From positions 124,001 through 188,000 of the forward strand of contig NZ_OBEF01000001.1 in assembly GCF_900215375.1 (NCBI RefSeq): DNA of 64,000 bases, read 5' to 3'. Both the position numbers and the translations under genes were made by a program. How positions within the stretch are numbered: position 1 is the first letter of the stretch; each line of letters opens with the position of its first letter. Positions 49,038 through 59,351 of the stretch are shown piece after piece. The notes under the pieces are model-generated. The model did no database searches and had not been told where the DNA came from. It worked only from the letters and a program-made list of their open reading frames with translations. The DNA is from Enterobacter sp. CC120223-11 (GTDB lineage Bacteria > Pseudomonadota > Gammaproteobacteria > Enterobacterales > Enterobacteriaceae).

Positions 49038-49805
49038 TTAGCGTCCTTTAAATTCGGGTTGGCGTTTGGTGAGAAACGCGGCGATGCCTTCGCGGCGATC
49101 GTCGGTGGCGCTGAGCAGCGTGAACAGCTGGCGCTCCTGGGCAAGCCCGGCGCTGAGGCACACTTCCTGCGACTGGCGAAGCGCCTGCTTCGCAGCCTGA
49201 AGGGCCAGCGGGGAGTGTTTCGCCATCTGTGCGGCAAGCGTCAGTGCATATTCAGCCATCAGGCCAACAGGATGCACTTCACTGACCAGTCCGGCCTGCT
49301 GCGCACGCTGCGCGTTGATGGCCTTGCCCGTCAGCACCATCTGCGTCGCCAGCGATTTGCCCACGGCGCGAATCAGACGCTGCGTGCCGCCCGCGCCAGG
49401 CATGATACCGAGGGTGATTTCAGGCAGGCCAAACGAGGCGTTATCGCCTGCCACCACCACGTCGCACAGCAGCGCTAGTTCGCAGCCAGCGCCCAGCGCG
49501 TAGCCGTTGATGGCCGCAATCAGCGGTTTAGTGAAGGCATCGATCCGCGCCCAGATGCGTGGCCGAACGTCGTTGAGCGTGGCGGCCAGGTCCTTCTCCG
49601 CCATCTCCTGTAAATCGGCCCCGGCGGCAAAGCAGCGCTCGCTGCCTGTGATGACCACTGCGCCAACCGTGCTGTCCTGCTGCGCAGCTTCCAGCGCTTC
49701 TGCAATCTGCGTCAACAGCGCGTTGTTCAGGGCATTGCGTGCCTGCGGACGATTGAGCGTCAGCAGCAATACGCGCTCGTGCTGGCTTATCAGTAAATCG
49801 CTCAT
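49038..49805 (-). CDS. paaF: 2,3-dehydroadipyl-CoA hydratase PaaF
   Basis: 255 residues, crotonase fold. [13 protein letters not shown] and [19 protein letters not shown] give the oxyanion hole, and [17 protein letters not shown] contains a catalytic Glu region as in enoyl-CoA hydratases. It hydrates 2,3-dehydroadipyl-CoA. Its start overlaps the paaE stop by four bases. Confidence 0.95.
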   Translation of the reverse strand: MSDLLISQHERVLLLTLNRPQARNALNNALLTQIAEALEAAQQDSTVGAVVITGSERCFAAGADLQEMAEKDLAATLNDVRPRIWARIDAFTKPLIAAINGYALGAGCELALLCDVVVAGDNASFGLPEITLGIMPGAGGTQRLIRAVGKSLATQMVLTGKAINAQRAQQAGLVSEVHPVGLMAEYALTLAAQMAKHSPLALQAAKQALRQSQEVCLSAGLAQERQLFTLLSATDDRREGIAAFLTKRQPEFKGR

Positions 49806-50872
49806 GCCATCCCCTTGGCGTCGAAATCGACGATCACGTCGGCGGTTACCGGCAGTGACTGACAGCTCAGCACGTAGCCCGCCGCCAGTTCGTCCGGTTC
49901 GAGGCTGTAGTTAGTCGCCATCGACACTTCCCCACGCAGCACTTTGCATTTGCAGGTGGCACAGACGCCGCCCTTGCAGGCATACGGCAGATCTGCGCCC
50001 TGGCGCAGCGCCGCGTCGAGAATGCTTTCATCTTCGCCCGACAGCACAATCGCGCGGTCGCGACCGTCCTGACGAATTGTCACGGTCTGGCCGTCGGCCT
50101 GCACGCTGGAGGCATGGCGAACGGCGCTGCCCGGCGTGTTGAAGCGTTCCAGGTGAATCGCTTTCGCAGGCATGCCGAGTTCAACCAGCGCCGCTTCGGC
50201 ATCGTCCATCATTGCCGCCGGACCGCAGATAAAGGCCTCGTCGAACTGGCTGAAATTGAGCAGCGTTTTCGACAGCGCGTGCAGTTTCTCGCCGTCGATG
50301 CGCCCGTGCAGCAGCGCACTGTCCAGCGTTTCCTGGCTGAAAATGCAGACCAATTGCAGGCGCGTCGGGTATTTGTCCTTCAGGTCGGCGAGCAGCTGGC
50401 GGAACATCATGCTCTGGCTGCTACGGTTGCCGTAAATCACCGTAAACTGGCTGTGTGGCTCGGCCTGCAGTGTGGTTTCGGCAATCGCCAGCATAGGCGT
50501 GATGCCCGACCCGGCGGCGATCGCCAGGTAGTGACCGTTGCGTTCAGGCTGGGCCTGATAGCCGAAATTGCCCTGTGGCACCATCACTTCAAGGGCCATG
50601 CCAGCTTTGATTTCATCGCGGGCGTAACGGGAGAAGCGCCCGCCTTCGATGGCTTTCACCGCCACGCTGATTTCACCGGGCACGGCGCGGCGGCAGATGG
50701 AGTAGCAGCGGCGCAGCTCTTCGCCTGCCAGTTGTGTTTTCAAAGTCAGATGCTGGCCCGGACGGAACGCATAAGCGCTCTGTAAGGCTTCCGGTATCGC
50801 AAAAGTGATGGTCACCGCATCGCGGGTTTGTGGCTCCACTTTTGCCACCTTCAGCGAATGAAACGTCGTCAT
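49802..50872 (-). CDS. paaE: Phenylacetyl-CoA epoxidase reductase subunit PaaE
   Basis: 356 residues as in E. coli. FAD domain with RRCYSICRR near residue 59, NAD-binding [10 protein letters not shown], and a C-terminal plant-type 2Fe-2S ferredoxin domain with [11 protein letters not shown]. It passes electrons from NADPH to the PaaABC oxygenase. ATG 50872 is used because it gives the family length; GAGG precedes it. Confidence 0.96.
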   Translation of the reverse strand: MTTFHSLKVAKVEPQTRDAVTITFAIPEALQSAYAFRPGQHLTLKTQLAGEELRRCYSICRRAVPGEISVAVKAIEGGRFSRYARDEIKAGMALEVMVPQGNFGYQAQPERNGHYLAIAAGSGITPMLAIAETTLQAEPHSQFTVIYGNRSSQSMMFRQLLADLKDKYPTRLQLVCIFSQETLDSALLHGRIDGEKLHALSKTLLNFSQFDEAFICGPAAMMDDAEAALVELGMPAKAIHLERFNTPGSAVRHASSVQADGQTVTIRQDGRDRAIVLSGEDESILDAALRQGADLPYACKGGVCATCKCKVLRGEVSMATNYSLEPDELAAGYVLSCQSLPVTADVIVDFDAKGMA

Positions 50873-50879
50873 GGCAACC

Positions 50880-51377
50880 TCAGATACATTTAAAGTAATC
50901 AAAGGGTTCCCGGCAGCTGTCGCAGCGATAGAGCGCTTTACAGGCCGTGGAACCGAATTCAGAGATAATGGTGGTGTGGGTGCTGCCGCAGCGCGGGCAG
51001 GCAACGTCTTTCGGCATTTCTGCGTGACACGCGTGGGCCTGCGGCGGGCTGATGCCGTACTGACGCAGGCGTTCGCGGGCGTCCGGCGTCATCCAGTCCG
51101 TGGTCCAGGCCGGATCCAGTTGCAGCACAATATGCACCGGCGTGAAGCCGTGCGCTGTCATCACCGAGCGAATTTCACCGAGCAGATGCTCCGTGGCCGG
51201 GCAGCCTGAATAGGTCGGCGTGAAGCCGATAACCCAGCCTTCCCCCTGAGGGGTGACGCTGCGCACCATGCCTAAATCGGTGATGGTCAGCACCGGCACT
51301 TCCGGGTCACAGATCTGACTTAACAGTGCCCAAATCTGATGCACTTCCGCCGGGGCGATTTCCGCGAGACGTTGCAT
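50880..51377 (-). CDS. paaD: Phenylacetyl-CoA epoxidase maturation protein PaaD
   Basis: 165 residues. N-terminal DUF59/MIP18 domain (LLSQICDPEVPVLTITDLGMVR) and a C-terminal four-Cys zinc-ribbon-like part (CPRCGS ... CDSCREPFDYFKC). The family supports iron or Fe-S assembly of the epoxidase. It is seven bases upstream of paaE. Confidence 0.95.
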   Translation of the reverse strand: MQRLAEIAPAEVHQIWALLSQICDPEVPVLTITDLGMVRSVTPQGEGWVIGFTPTYSGCPATEHLLGEIRSVMTAHGFTPVHIVLQLDPAWTTDWMTPDARERLRQYGISPPQAHACHAEMPKDVACPRCGSTHTTIISEFGSTACKALYRCDSCREPFDYFKCI

Positions 51378-51386
51378 AGCGACTCC

Positions 51387-52142
51387 TTACCACTGCTGAC
51401 CAGGATACGAACGCTGCAGATACTGCATCTCTGCCAGCATCGGCCCGAGGTGTTCGGTGTGCAGCCCCTGCTTGCCGCCAATGCGGTAAGCCTGTTCGCC
51501 TGGCACCTTCAGTTCTGCTGCATTCAGGGCTGCGGTGATTTCTGCCAGCCACTCTTCGCGCAGTTCGCGCGGATCGACGGCGATGCCCTGAGCCACCAGG
51601 TCCAGCTCCAGTTCATCGGCCTGGAACAGCTCGGCGGTGAAGCGCCACAGGTTGTCGATGGCCGCCTGCATCCGCTGGGCGGAAAGCTCTGTGCCGCCGC
51701 CCAGACGTTCAACCCAGCCACGGCTGAAGCGCAGGTGGTAGCGCGCCTCTTTAGTGGCCTTCGCGGCAATGGCGGCAATCTGCGCGTCTTTGCTCGTCAC
51801 CAGACGGCTGAACAGCGCCACGTGCCAGGCGTCCATAAAGAGCTGGCGCGCCAGCGTGTCGGCGAAGTTGCCGTTCGGCTGTTCCACTAACAGCACATTG
51901 CAGAACTGGCGCTCGTCGCGTTGAAAGGCCAACTGGTCTTCGTCGCCCTTGCCCTGACGTTCAGCGGCGTAGCTGAGAAAATTACGCGCCTGCCCCAGCA
52001 GGTCGAGGCCGATATTGGCTAATGCCAGATCGATTTCCAGTTCGGGGGCATGTCCACACCAGGCAGAAAGGCGTTGTGCCAGCACAAGACAGTTATCGCC
52101 CAAGCGCAGCGCATAAGTCGCAATAGGGTCATGATTCGTCAT
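51387..52142 (-). CDS. paaC: Phenylacetyl-CoA epoxidase structural subunit PaaC
   Basis: 251 residues, ferritin-like fold resembling PaaA but without a complete metal site. ELEIDLALANIGLDLLGQARNFL and KQGLHTEHLGPMLAEMQYLQR match E. coli PaaC. It pairs with PaaA in the oxygenase core. ATG 52142 follows GAGG with suitable spacing. Confidence 0.95.
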   Translation of the reverse strand: MTNHDPIATYALRLGDNCLVLAQRLSAWCGHAPELEIDLALANIGLDLLGQARNFLSYAAERQGKGDEDQLAFQRDERQFCNVLLVEQPNGNFADTLARQLFMDAWHVALFSRLVTSKDAQIAAIAAKATKEARYHLRFSRGWVERLGGGTELSAQRMQAAIDNLWRFTAELFQADELELDLVAQGIAVDPRELREEWLAEITAALNAAELKVPGEQAYRIGGKQGLHTEHLGPMLAEMQYLQRSYPGQQW

Positions 52143-52150
52143 CTGCCGCC

Positions 52151-52438
52151 TCACATGTGCTCAATGCCGTCAGGCAGGGTGTAGAACGTAGGATGACGGT
52201 AGATTTTGCTCTCCGCCGGGTCGAAGAACTCGCCGCGCTCTTCTGGCTGAGAGGCCACAATTTCACTCGCCTTCACCACCCAGATGGAGCAGCCTTCGCT
52301 GCGGCGGGTGTAGGCATCGCGGGCGTTTTCCAGCGCCATGCGATCGTCGGCGGCGTGCAGGCTGCCCACGTGACGGTGGGATAACCCCTGTTTGCTGCGA
52401 ACGAACACTTCATATAAAGGCCAGTAGACATTGCTCAT
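52151..52438 (-). CDS. paaB: Phenylacetyl-CoA epoxidase subunit PaaB
   Basis: 95 residues; PLYEVFVRSKQGLSHRHVGSLHA is typical. The small subunit bridges PaaAC heterodimers. It sits 11 bases after paaA and eight before paaC. Confidence 0.96.
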   Translation of the reverse strand: MSNVYWPLYEVFVRSKQGLSHRHVGSLHAADDRMALENARDAYTRRSEGCSIWVVKASEIVASQPEERGEFFDPAESKIYRHPTFYTLPDGIEHM

Positions 52439-52449
52439 CGTTATTCTCC

Positions 52450-53379
52450 TTATGCCGCGTTGCGGGCCTGCTGTTTTTTGGCGTGCGCCAGCGCGGCTTC
52501 CCGCACCCAGGCGCCCTCTTCCCAGGCTTTACGCTTGGCGGCCAGACGCTCGTGGTTACACACGCCGCGCCCGTTGATCACTTCGTTAAATTCATGCCAG
52601 TCGATCTCGCCGAAGCGGTACTGGCCGGTAGTTTCATCAAGGGTCAAATCTTTGTCCGGCACGGTCATGCCGAGCATTTCCACCTGCGGAACGGTGTTAT
52701 CGACAAAACGCTGGCGCAGTTCGTCATTACCGAAACGTTTGATCTTCCAGGCCAGGCTCTGGGCGCTGTTTGGCGAGCTGTCGTCGTTCGGCCCGAACAT
52801 CATCAATGCCGGCCACCAGAAGCGGTTGATGGCGTCCTGCAACATGGCACGCTGCTCTTCACTGCCGTTTGCCAGCGCCATGCAGGCCTCGAAGCCCTGC
52901 CGCTGGTGGAAGCTCTCTTCCTTACAGATTTTCACCATCGCGCGGGCATACGGGCCGTAGGAGGTGCGGCACAGCGCCACCTGATTGACGATAGCGGCGC
53001 CGTCCACCAACCAGCCGATTACGCCGATATCGGCCCAGCTCAGCGTCGGGTAGTTGAAGATGGAGGAGTACTTCATGCGGCCATCAAGCATCTTCTGGTA
53101 GATGTCTTCGCGGGCGCAGCCGAGGGTTTCAGCGGCGCTGTAGAGATAGAGGCCATGCCCCGCTTCGTCCTGCACCTTGGCGAGCAGGATTGCCTTACGG
53201 CGAAGAGTTGGCGCGCGGGTGATCCAGTTGCCTTCCGGCAGCATGCCGACGATCTCGGAGTGCGCATGCTGACCAATCTGGCGGATCAGGGTTTTGCGGT
53301 ACGCCTCCGGCATCCAGTCCTGCGGCTCGATGGCCGTCTCTTCGGCGATCTTTGCTTCAAAGCGTTGTTCTTCAGTCAC
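52450..53379 (-). CDS. paaA: Phenylacetyl-CoA epoxidase catalytic subunit PaaA
   Basis: 309 residues from a GTG start at 53379 (AAGGTG five bases upstream), the same length as E. coli PaaA; ATG starts further upstream would add residues unlike the family. Diiron ligands occur in [13 protein letters not shown] and [13 protein letters not shown]. It is the oxygenase that makes ring-1,2-epoxyphenylacetyl-CoA. First gene of the paaABCDEFGHIJK operon, divergent from paaZ. Confidence 0.96.
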   Translation of the reverse strand: MTEEQRFEAKIAEETAIEPQDWMPEAYRKTLIRQIGQHAHSEIVGMLPEGNWITRAPTLRRKAILLAKVQDEAGHGLYLYSAAETLGCAREDIYQKMLDGRMKYSSIFNYPTLSWADIGVIGWLVDGAAIVNQVALCRTSYGPYARAMVKICKEESFHQRQGFEACMALANGSEEQRAMLQDAINRFWWPALMMFGPNDDSSPNSAQSLAWKIKRFGNDELRQRFVDNTVPQVEMLGMTVPDKDLTLDETTGQYRFGEIDWHEFNEVINGRGVCNHERLAAKRKAWEEGAWVREAALAHAKKQQARNAA

Positions 53380-53667
53380 ATCGTCACCTTTATGATTCCC
53401 ATTTGACTCACATTTTGCTTTCTCGTGAATCATATTGTTTATGAGAAGTTACATAATGGTTAACTGAAACCCCAAGAACGCTTTGTGTATTCTGTGAGCG
53501 CCATCGCAGAGTAAATCACACAACCCTTTAATAACAGTCAGTTAACAAAAAATCGCATATAGATAAGGATCTCATTGTTAATAAATTATTAAATTCAGGA
53601 TTGCTTTTTATGATTCAACATCAAACTATGTATAGCGATACGACGTAACATTTTACGGAGAAGCAAG
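53380..53667. promoter_or_regulatory. Divergent paaA-paaZ control region
   Basis: 288 AT-rich bases. A CRP-type site TGTGA-GCGCCA-TCGCA lies at 53493-53508. Possible PaaX half-sites are GAATCA at 53426 on the paaA side (with TGACTCA at 53404) and TGATTC at 53610 on the paaZ side. E. coli controls the matching promoters with PaaX, CRP and IHF; exact sites here are proposals. Confidence 0.6.
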
Positions 53668-55707
53668 ATGCAGCAGTTAACCAGTTTCTTATCCGGCAGC
53701 TGGCAGTCTGGCCGGGGCCGCGAGCGCACCATCAACCACGCCATTACGGGCGAAGCGCTGTTTTCTGTAACCAGTGAAGGTCTGGATATGGCGCAGGCGC
53801 GCCGCTATGCCATCGAACACGGCGGTGCCGCACTCGGCAAAATGACCTTTGTGGAACGCGCCGCGATGTTAAAAGCGGTGGCAAAACATCTGCTGGAGCA
53901 GAAAGAGACGTTTTACGCCCTCTCCGCACAAACGGGCGCCACCCGCGCCGACAGCTGGGTGGATATCGAAGGCGGGATCGGCACGCTGTTTACCTACGCG
54001 GGCCTCGGTGCGCGTGAGCTGCCGGATGACGTCTTATGGCCGGAAGATGAGCTGATCCCCCTTTCTAAAAACGGTGGTTTTGCGGCGCGTCACGTGCTGA
54101 CGGCCAAATCCGGCGTGGCGGTGCACATCAATGCCTTCAACTTCCCCTGCTGGGGCATGTTAGAAAAGCTGGCTCCGACCTGGCTTGCCGGGATGCCCGC
54201 CATCATCAAACCCGCCACTGCCAGCGCGCAGGTGACACAGGCGATGGTCAAAGCGATTACTGACAGCGGCCTGGTCCCGGACGGCGCTATCAGCCTGATC
54301 TGCGGCGGCGCGGGCGACCTGCTGGATCAGCTCGATTTCCAGGACGTGGTGACCTTTACCGGTTCGGCGCAAACCGGGCAGTCGCTGCGCATCCACCCGA
54401 ACATCGTCAAAAACTCGATTCCGTTCACCATGGAAGCCGACTCGCTGAACTGCTGCGTGCTGGGCGAGGACGTAACGCCAGAGCAGCCGGAGTTTGCGCT
54501 GTTTATCCGCGAAGTCGTGCGTGAGATGACCGCCAAAGCGGGCCAGAAATGTACCGCTATTCGCCGCATCATCGTGCCGCAGGCGCAGGTTGAGGCCGTG
54601 AGCGAGGCGCTGATCGCCCGTTTGCAGGGTGTGAAAGTTGGCGACCCGGCAACAGAAGGCGTGAAAATGGGTTCGCTGGTTAACGCCGAACAGCGTGCCG
54701 ACGTGCAGGAAAAAGTGGATGCGTTAGTGGCCGCAGGCTGTGAAATTCGCCTCGGCGGCAAGGCCGATCTGCATGACGCAGGCGCATTCTTCCCACCAAC
54801 CCTGCTCTTCTGCCCGCAGCCAGAGGAAAGCCTTGCCGTGCACGCTATTGAAGCCTTTGGCCCTGTGGCAACGCTGATGCCTTATCAGACTCGCGAGCAA
54901 AGCCTGGCTCTGGCGCGCGCCGGACAAGGCAGCCTTGCAGGCACGTTGGTCACGGCAGACGGCGACATCGCCCGCGAGTTTATTCTGGGCGCAGCGCGTG
55001 CGCACGGCCGTATTCAGATCCTGAACGAAGAGTCGTCGAAAGAGTCCACCGGGCACGGCTCCCCGCTGCCGCAGCTGCTGCACGGCGGTCCGGGTCGTGC
55101 GGGCGGCGGTGAAGAGCTTGGCGGCTTACGTGCGGTGAAGCATTACCTGCAACGCACCGCCGTTCAGGGCAGCCCGACCATGCTCGCCACTATCAGCCAA
55201 CAGTGGGTTCGCGGCGCGAAGGTGCAGGAAGACCGCGTTCACCCGTTCCGCAAATACTTCGAAGAGCTCCAGCCGGGCGACAGCCTGCTGACCGCTCGTC
55301 GTACCATGACCGAGGCAGATATCGTCAACTTCGCCTGCCTGAGCGGCGATCACTTCTACGCCCACATGGACAAAATCGGTGCGGCGGAATCGATGTTCGG
55401 CGAGCGTGTAGTCCACGGCTACTTTGTGATTTCTGCCGCGGCGGGCCTGTTCGTGGATGCGGGCGTCGGCCCGGTGATCGCCAACTACGGGATGGAAAAC
55501 CTGCGCTTTATCGAGCCTGTCAAACCGGGCGATACGCTGCAGGTGCGCCTGACGGTGAAGCGCAAAACAGTGAAACGCCAGAAAACTGCCGAAGACAAAG
55601 CGACAGGCGTGGTGGAATGGGCCGTCGAGGTGTTTAACCAGCACCAGCAGGCAGTTGCGCTCTACTCCATCCTGACGCTGGTGGCTCGTCAGCACGGCGA
55701 TTTTTAA
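53668..55707 (+). CDS. paaZ: Bifunctional oxepin-CoA hydrolase / 3-oxo-5,6-dehydrosuberyl-CoA semialdehyde dehydrogenase PaaZ
   Basis: 679 residues. The N-terminal aldehyde dehydrogenase domain (about 1-520) contains the Cys motif [15 protein letters not shown]; the C-terminal MaoC-like hydratase domain (about 535-679) contains [14 protein letters not shown]. It opens the oxepin ring and oxidises the resulting aldehyde. ACGGAG precedes the ATG. A REP sequence follows the stop. Confidence 0.97.
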   Translation: MQQLTSFLSGSWQSGRGRERTINHAITGEALFSVTSEGLDMAQARRYAIEHGGAALGKMTFVERAAMLKAVAKHLLEQKETFYALSAQTGATRADSWVDIEGGIGTLFTYAGLGARELPDDVLWPEDELIPLSKNGGFAARHVLTAKSGVAVHINAFNFPCWGMLEKLAPTWLAGMPAIIKPATASAQVTQAMVKAITDSGLVPDGAISLICGGAGDLLDQLDFQDVVTFTGSAQTGQSLRIHPNIVKNSIPFTMEADSLNCCVLGEDVTPEQPEFALFIREVVREMTAKAGQKCTAIRRIIVPQAQVEAVSEALIARLQGVKVGDPATEGVKMGSLVNAEQRADVQEKVDALVAAGCEIRLGGKADLHDAGAFFPPTLLFCPQPEESLAVHAIEAFGPVATLMPYQTREQSLALARAGQGSLAGTLVTADGDIAREFILGAARAHGRIQILNEESSKESTGHGSPLPQLLHGGPGRAGGGEELGGLRAVKHYLQRTAVQGSPTMLATISQQWVRGAKVQEDRVHPFRKYFEELQPGDSLLTARRTMTEADIVNFACLSGDHFYAHMDKIGAAESMFGERVVHGYFVISAAAGLFVDAGVGPVIANYGMENLRFIEPVKPGDTLQVRLTVKRKTVKRQKTAEDKATGVVEWAVEVFNQHQQAVALYSILTLVARQHGDF

Positions 55708-55714
55708 GTCTAAA

Positions 55715-55745
55715 ACCCGCCCGGTGGCGCTTTGCCTGCCGGGCC
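55715..55745. repeat. REP element after paaZ
   Basis: GCCCGGTGGCGC and GCCTGCCGGGC form the typical REP palindrome. Confidence 0.75.
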
Positions 55746-55773
55746 TCCGCCTCAATCCACGAAACAGAAAACC

Positions 55774-55810
55774 TGGCAAATCTGACAAAACGGCTGGCAG
55801 GTGCAGGCAA
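55774..55810 (+). promoter_or_regulatory. Two FeaR-type sites upstream of tynA
   Basis: TGGCA-N8-AAA at 55774-55789 matches the TGNCA-N8-AAA motif I recall for FeaR in E. coli. A second TGGCA-N8-CAA begins exactly 21 bp later at 55795. Direct repeats two helical turns apart suit an AraC-family activator. Confidence 0.65.
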
Positions 55811-55895
55811 ACACCGTGCGCCCGCCCGCTGTTAGGGTGAGCATGTCGCAACTCAACACAACACCGAAAATACTGATAATAAGACGAGGCTTACG

Positions 55896-58151
55896 ATGAC
55901 GATTTCCGCCCGCAAGACGGCGCTGGCTATGGCTGTCGCCCTGATGTGCAGTTGGCAAACACCCGTCTTCGCCCACGGCGGCGAAGCCCATATGCTCCCA
56001 ATGGACAAAACGTTGCAGGATTTCGGCGCTGACGTGCAGTGGGATGATTACGCTCAGATGTTCACCATCGCCAAAGATGGCGCTTATGTGAAGGTGAAAC
56101 CCGGCGCGAAAACGGCCGTGGTGAACGGCAAAACCCTGACGCTTCAGGTGCCGGTGGTGATGAAGAATAAAAAAGCCTGGATTTCAGACACCTTCATCAA
56201 CGACGTGTTCCAGTCGGGGCTGGATCAGACCTTCCAGGTGGAGAAAAAACCGCACCCTCTGAACTCGCTGACCGCCGATGAAATCAAGCAAGCGGTGGAG
56301 ATTGTTAAAGCCTCGCCTGATTTCAAGCCCAACACCCGCTTCACCCAGATTGCGCTGGCCGAGCCTGACAAAGCCAAAGTGTGGAATTTTGTGATGAGCG
56401 GCACCGCGGTGGATGAGCCGCGCCTGGCAAACGTCACTATGCTCGACGGCAAACACGTCATTGAGAGTCAGGTCGATTTGCAGAGCAAAAAAGTGCTGCA
56501 CTGGGAACCGATCAAAGACGCCCACGGCATGGTATTACTGGACGACTTCTCTACCGTGCAGAACGTGATTAACGCCAGCAAAGAATTTGCCGATGTGTTG
56601 AAAAAGCACGGTATTACTGACACGACTAAAGTGATCACCACCCCACTGACCGTGGGCTATTTCGATGGCAAAGACGGCCTGAAGCAGGAAGATCGCCTGC
56701 TGAAAGTGGTGAGCTACCTCGACACCGGCGACGGCAACTACTGGGCGCACCCGATTGAGAACCTGGTGGCGGTGGTCGATTTAGAGCAGAAGAAGATCAT
56801 CAAGATTGAAGAAGGCCCGGTGATCCCCGTGCCGATGACCCCGCGCCCGTATGATGGCCGCGACCGCGTGGCACCGAAAATCAAACCGCTGGATATCATC
56901 GAGCCGGAAGGCAAGAACTACACCATCACCGGCGATATGATCCACTGGCAGAACTGGGATTTCCACGTGCGCCTGGATTCCCGCGTCGGCCCGATCCTCT
57001 CGACCGTGACCTACAACGACAACGGCACCAAACGCAAAGTGATGTATGAAGGCTCGCTCGGCGGGATGATCGTTCCTTACGGTGACCCGGACGTGGGCTG
57101 GTACTTCAAGGCGTATCTGGATTCCGGCGACTACGGCATGGGCACCCTGACCTCGTCCATCGCCCGCGGCAAAGACGCCCCGTCAAACGCCGTGCTGCTG
57201 GATGAAACCATCGCCGATTACACCGGTAAACCGATGGACATTCCTCACGCCATCGCCGTGTTCGAGCGCTACGCCGGGCCGGAGTATAAGCACCAGGAGA
57301 TGGGCCAGCCGAACGTCAGCACCGAGCGCCGCGAACTGGTGGTCCGCTGGATAAGCACCGTCGGCAACTACGATTACATCTTTGATTGGGTGTTCCACGA
57401 TAACGGCGTGATCGGCATTGATGCAGGCGCAACGGGCATTGAAGCAGTGAAAGGCGTGCAGTCGAAAACCATGCACGACGCCACCGCGAAAGATGACACC
57501 AAATACGGCACGCTGATTGACCACAACATCGTCGGCACCACCCACCAGCACATCTACAACTTCCGTCTCGATCTGGACGTGGATGGCGAAAACAACAAGC
57601 TGGTGGCGATGGATCCAGACGTGAAGCCAAACACTGCGGGTGGCCCGCGCACCAGTACGATGCAGATCGATCAGCACGATATCGCCACCGAACAGGAAGC
57701 GGCACAGAAATTTGACCCGGGCACCATCCGCCTGATGAGCAATACCAGCAAAGAAAACCGCATGGGCAACCCGGTTTCCTATCAGATAATCCCTTACGCG
57801 GGTGGCACGCACCCGGTGGCCACCGGCGCGAAATTTGCCCCGGATGAGTGGATCTATCACCGCCTGAGCTTTATGGACAAGCAACTGTGGGTAACGCGCT
57901 ACAAGGCGGATGAGCGCTATCCGGAAGGCAAATACCCTAACCGTTCTACCCACGACACTGGTCTTGGCCAGTACAGCAAGGATAACGAGTCGTTGGATAA
58001 TCAGGACGATGTGGTGTGGATCACGACCGGCACGACGCACGTCGCCCGCGCCGAAGAGTGGCCAATCATGCCAACCGAATGGGTTCACGCGCTGCTGAAG
58101 CCGTGGAACTTCTTCGATGAGACGCCGACGTTAGGCGAAAAGAAAAAATAA
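55896..58151 (+). CDS. tynA: Primary-amine oxidase (copper, topaquinone) TynA
   Basis: 751 residues. Sec signal ending TPVFAHG, an N-terminal D1 domain (copper amine oxidase N-domain), then D2-D4. The cofactor motif NYDY has Tyr492 as the precursor of topaquinone, and GTTHQHIYNF gives two of the copper His. It oxidises phenylethylamine and tyramine to aldehydes, ammonia and H2O2 in the periplasm. Two FeaR-like sites lie upstream and a strong terminator downstream. Confidence 0.97.
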   Translation: MTISARKTALAMAVALMCSWQTPVFAHGGEAHMLPMDKTLQDFGADVQWDDYAQMFTIAKDGAYVKVKPGAKTAVVNGKTLTLQVPVVMKNKKAWISDTFINDVFQSGLDQTFQVEKKPHPLNSLTADEIKQAVEIVKASPDFKPNTRFTQIALAEPDKAKVWNFVMSGTAVDEPRLANVTMLDGKHVIESQVDLQSKKVLHWEPIKDAHGMVLLDDFSTVQNVINASKEFADVLKKHGITDTTKVITTPLTVGYFDGKDGLKQEDRLLKVVSYLDTGDGNYWAHPIENLVAVVDLEQKKIIKIEEGPVIPVPMTPRPYDGRDRVAPKIKPLDIIEPEGKNYTITGDMIHWQNWDFHVRLDSRVGPILSTVTYNDNGTKRKVMYEGSLGGMIVPYGDPDVGWYFKAYLDSGDYGMGTLTSSIARGKDAPSNAVLLDETIADYTGKPMDIPHAIAVFERYAGPEYKHQEMGQPNVSTERRELVVRWISTVGNYDYIFDWVFHDNGVIGIDAGATGIEAVKGVQSKTMHDATAKDDTKYGTLIDHNIVGTTHQHIYNFRLDLDVDGENNKLVAMDPDVKPNTAGGPRTSTMQIDQHDIATEQEAAQKFDPGTIRLMSNTSKENRMGNPVSYQIIPYAGGTHPVATGAKFAPDEWIYHRLSFMDKQLWVTRYKADERYPEGKYPNRSTHDTGLGQYSKDNESLDNQDDVVWITTGTTHVARAEEWPIMPTEWVHALLKPWNFFDETPTLGEKKK

Positions 58152-58155
58152 CCAA

Positions 58156-58178
58156 AAGGGCCGAAAGGCCCTTTTTTT
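58156..58178 (+). terminator. Rho-independent terminator of tynA
   Basis: AAGGGCC-GAAA-GGCCCTT stem with a T-run. It touches the stop codon of the convergent small gene. Confidence 0.9.
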
Positions 58179-58492
58179 CAGGATTTTTGGCATCGTCCGG
58201 AGCAAGAACCGCTACCGTTTTGGTCCAGAAAGAGAAACGCCGCCGCGATGCCGACAACCAGCAGGGCACAGTAGAAAAAGATGCTACCTGAAAACTGAGA
58301 AAGTTCTTCCAGATGTTCACTACCCTGTTTGTTCAGCTTCCGAATAGCTTCTTTGTGATCATTCGCTTCAATCGTATAGGGATATTTGGTAAATCCATTT
58401 CTTTTCAGGTCCCGGGGAAGAGCACGCGTAACACGTTCCGCTAAAAAAACTTCAGTCTCATTATCCTTGATGAAGATTATATAGTTGTTCAT
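58178..58492 (-). CDS. Small single-TM protein, immunity-like paralogue 1 (orphan copy)
   Basis: 104 residues; AGGAGG lies four bases before the ATG. A basic, charged cytoplasmic part of about 68 residues (MNNYIIFIKDNETEVFLAE...) is followed by one hydrophobic helix (SIFFYCALLVVGIAAAFLFL) and a short tail with two Cys. It is identical at 51 of the first 67 positions to the protein at 58834-59106. I do not recognise the family. Because the paralogue lies next to a microcin-like gene, an immunity role is proposed. No peptide gene is left beside this copy. Its tail is 14 residues longer than that of the paralogue and runs into the tynA terminator. Confidence 0.7.
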   Translation of the reverse strand: MNNYIIFIKDNETEVFLAERVTRALPRDLKRNGFTKYPYTIEANDHKEAIRKLNKQGSEHLEELSQFSGSIFFYCALLVVGIAAAFLFLDQNGSGSCSGRCQKS

Positions 58493-58833
58493 ACCCCCTC
58501 CTGTTTAGAACTATCCCGCCCTGCAAAACAACACTTTGTTTCATTTTATTAGGCGCTGCTGTAACGTAAACAACCAATAGCACCTCAAGGCTTAAGTTAT
58601 CAGGGTAAAAGTACATAGAACAACATGGAAAAATCAAATTTCTTCCCTGTGGCGACATCCCCCCCAAAAAAACATTTCAACTTTAAATTCACCATTTTGA
58701 CGGCATTTATTCATAAAATTAATATTGCTGATGACTCTCATTAATTCCTGATATGTAACAAGCTTTCAGCCCTTGCGTTAGCAATGAGATACTTCCAGCC
58801 CCTTGGTCGGTGCGATTTCTGAGTATTCGCCAG
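58493..58833. other. Remnant flank of a duplicated microcin-like cassette
   Basis: 341 AT-rich bases without a gene. The left part (CTGTAACGTAAACA..., AAAAATCAAATTT) aligns with 59107-59330 upstream of the intact microcin-like gene; the right part (CTCTCATTAATTCCTGAT, 58735 on) aligns with 59763-59815 downstream of it. What is missing between them corresponds to the peptide gene. Confidence 0.6.
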
Positions 58834-59106
58834 TCAGAGTGATAAGAGAAACGCCGCGACAAAACTGAGGACTATTATTGCACAAGCGAAGCAATGGTTA
58901 CCTACAAACTGGGAAAGATCTTCCAGATGTTCACCGCCCTGTCTGTTCAACTCCTGAATGGCTTCTTTTTGACTGTTGGCTTCAATCGTATATGGATATT
59001 GAGTAAAACCGTTTTTTTTCAATTCCCTGGTGAGATCTCGCGTTACCTGTTCGGCTAAAACAACCCTGGTCTCATTGTCCTTAATGAAAATTGTATAGTT
59101 ATTCAT
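58834..59106 (-). CDS. Small single-TM protein, probable immunity protein paralogue 2
   Basis: 90 residues; GGGGGTG precedes the ATG. The cytoplasmic part matches paralogue 1, and a C-terminal hydrophobic helix (CFACAIIVLSFVAAFLLSL) ends the protein. It diverges from the microcin-like gene, with 261 bp between the two starts. Immunity proteins of class II microcins are small inner-membrane proteins, so the location fits, but no sequence match to a known immunity protein was recognised. Confidence 0.7.
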   Translation of the reverse strand: MNNYTIFIKDNETRVVLAEQVTRDLTRELKKNGFTQYPYTIEANSQKEAIQELNRQGGEHLEDLSQFVGNHCFACAIIVLSFVAAFLLSL

Positions 59107-59351
59107 ATCACCCCCTGATAAAAATCATCTCAAAATACAAAGCGACGTTTCATTTAACATGACCAACTTAAATAACCCTGTAACGTAAACAGCTAATAAG
59201 CATTTAGGATTCATATAACCAGCATGAAAATAACTCGAGACTCAGATAAAAATCAAATTTATTTTTCGAGGCCATCTCACAAAACAAAATATCACCGCTT
59301 TTCATTCACTAATTTTAAGTTATTTATACATTCGGAACATACAAACACACA

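Noticed and set aside
55126-55851. 241-codon frame opposite the end of paaZ
   Set aside because: Covers the MaoC-like domain of PaaZ in antisense; no independent support.
57183-58088. 301-codon frame opposite tynA
   Set aside because: Shadow of the TynA coding frame; no ribosome-binding site and no recognisable protein.
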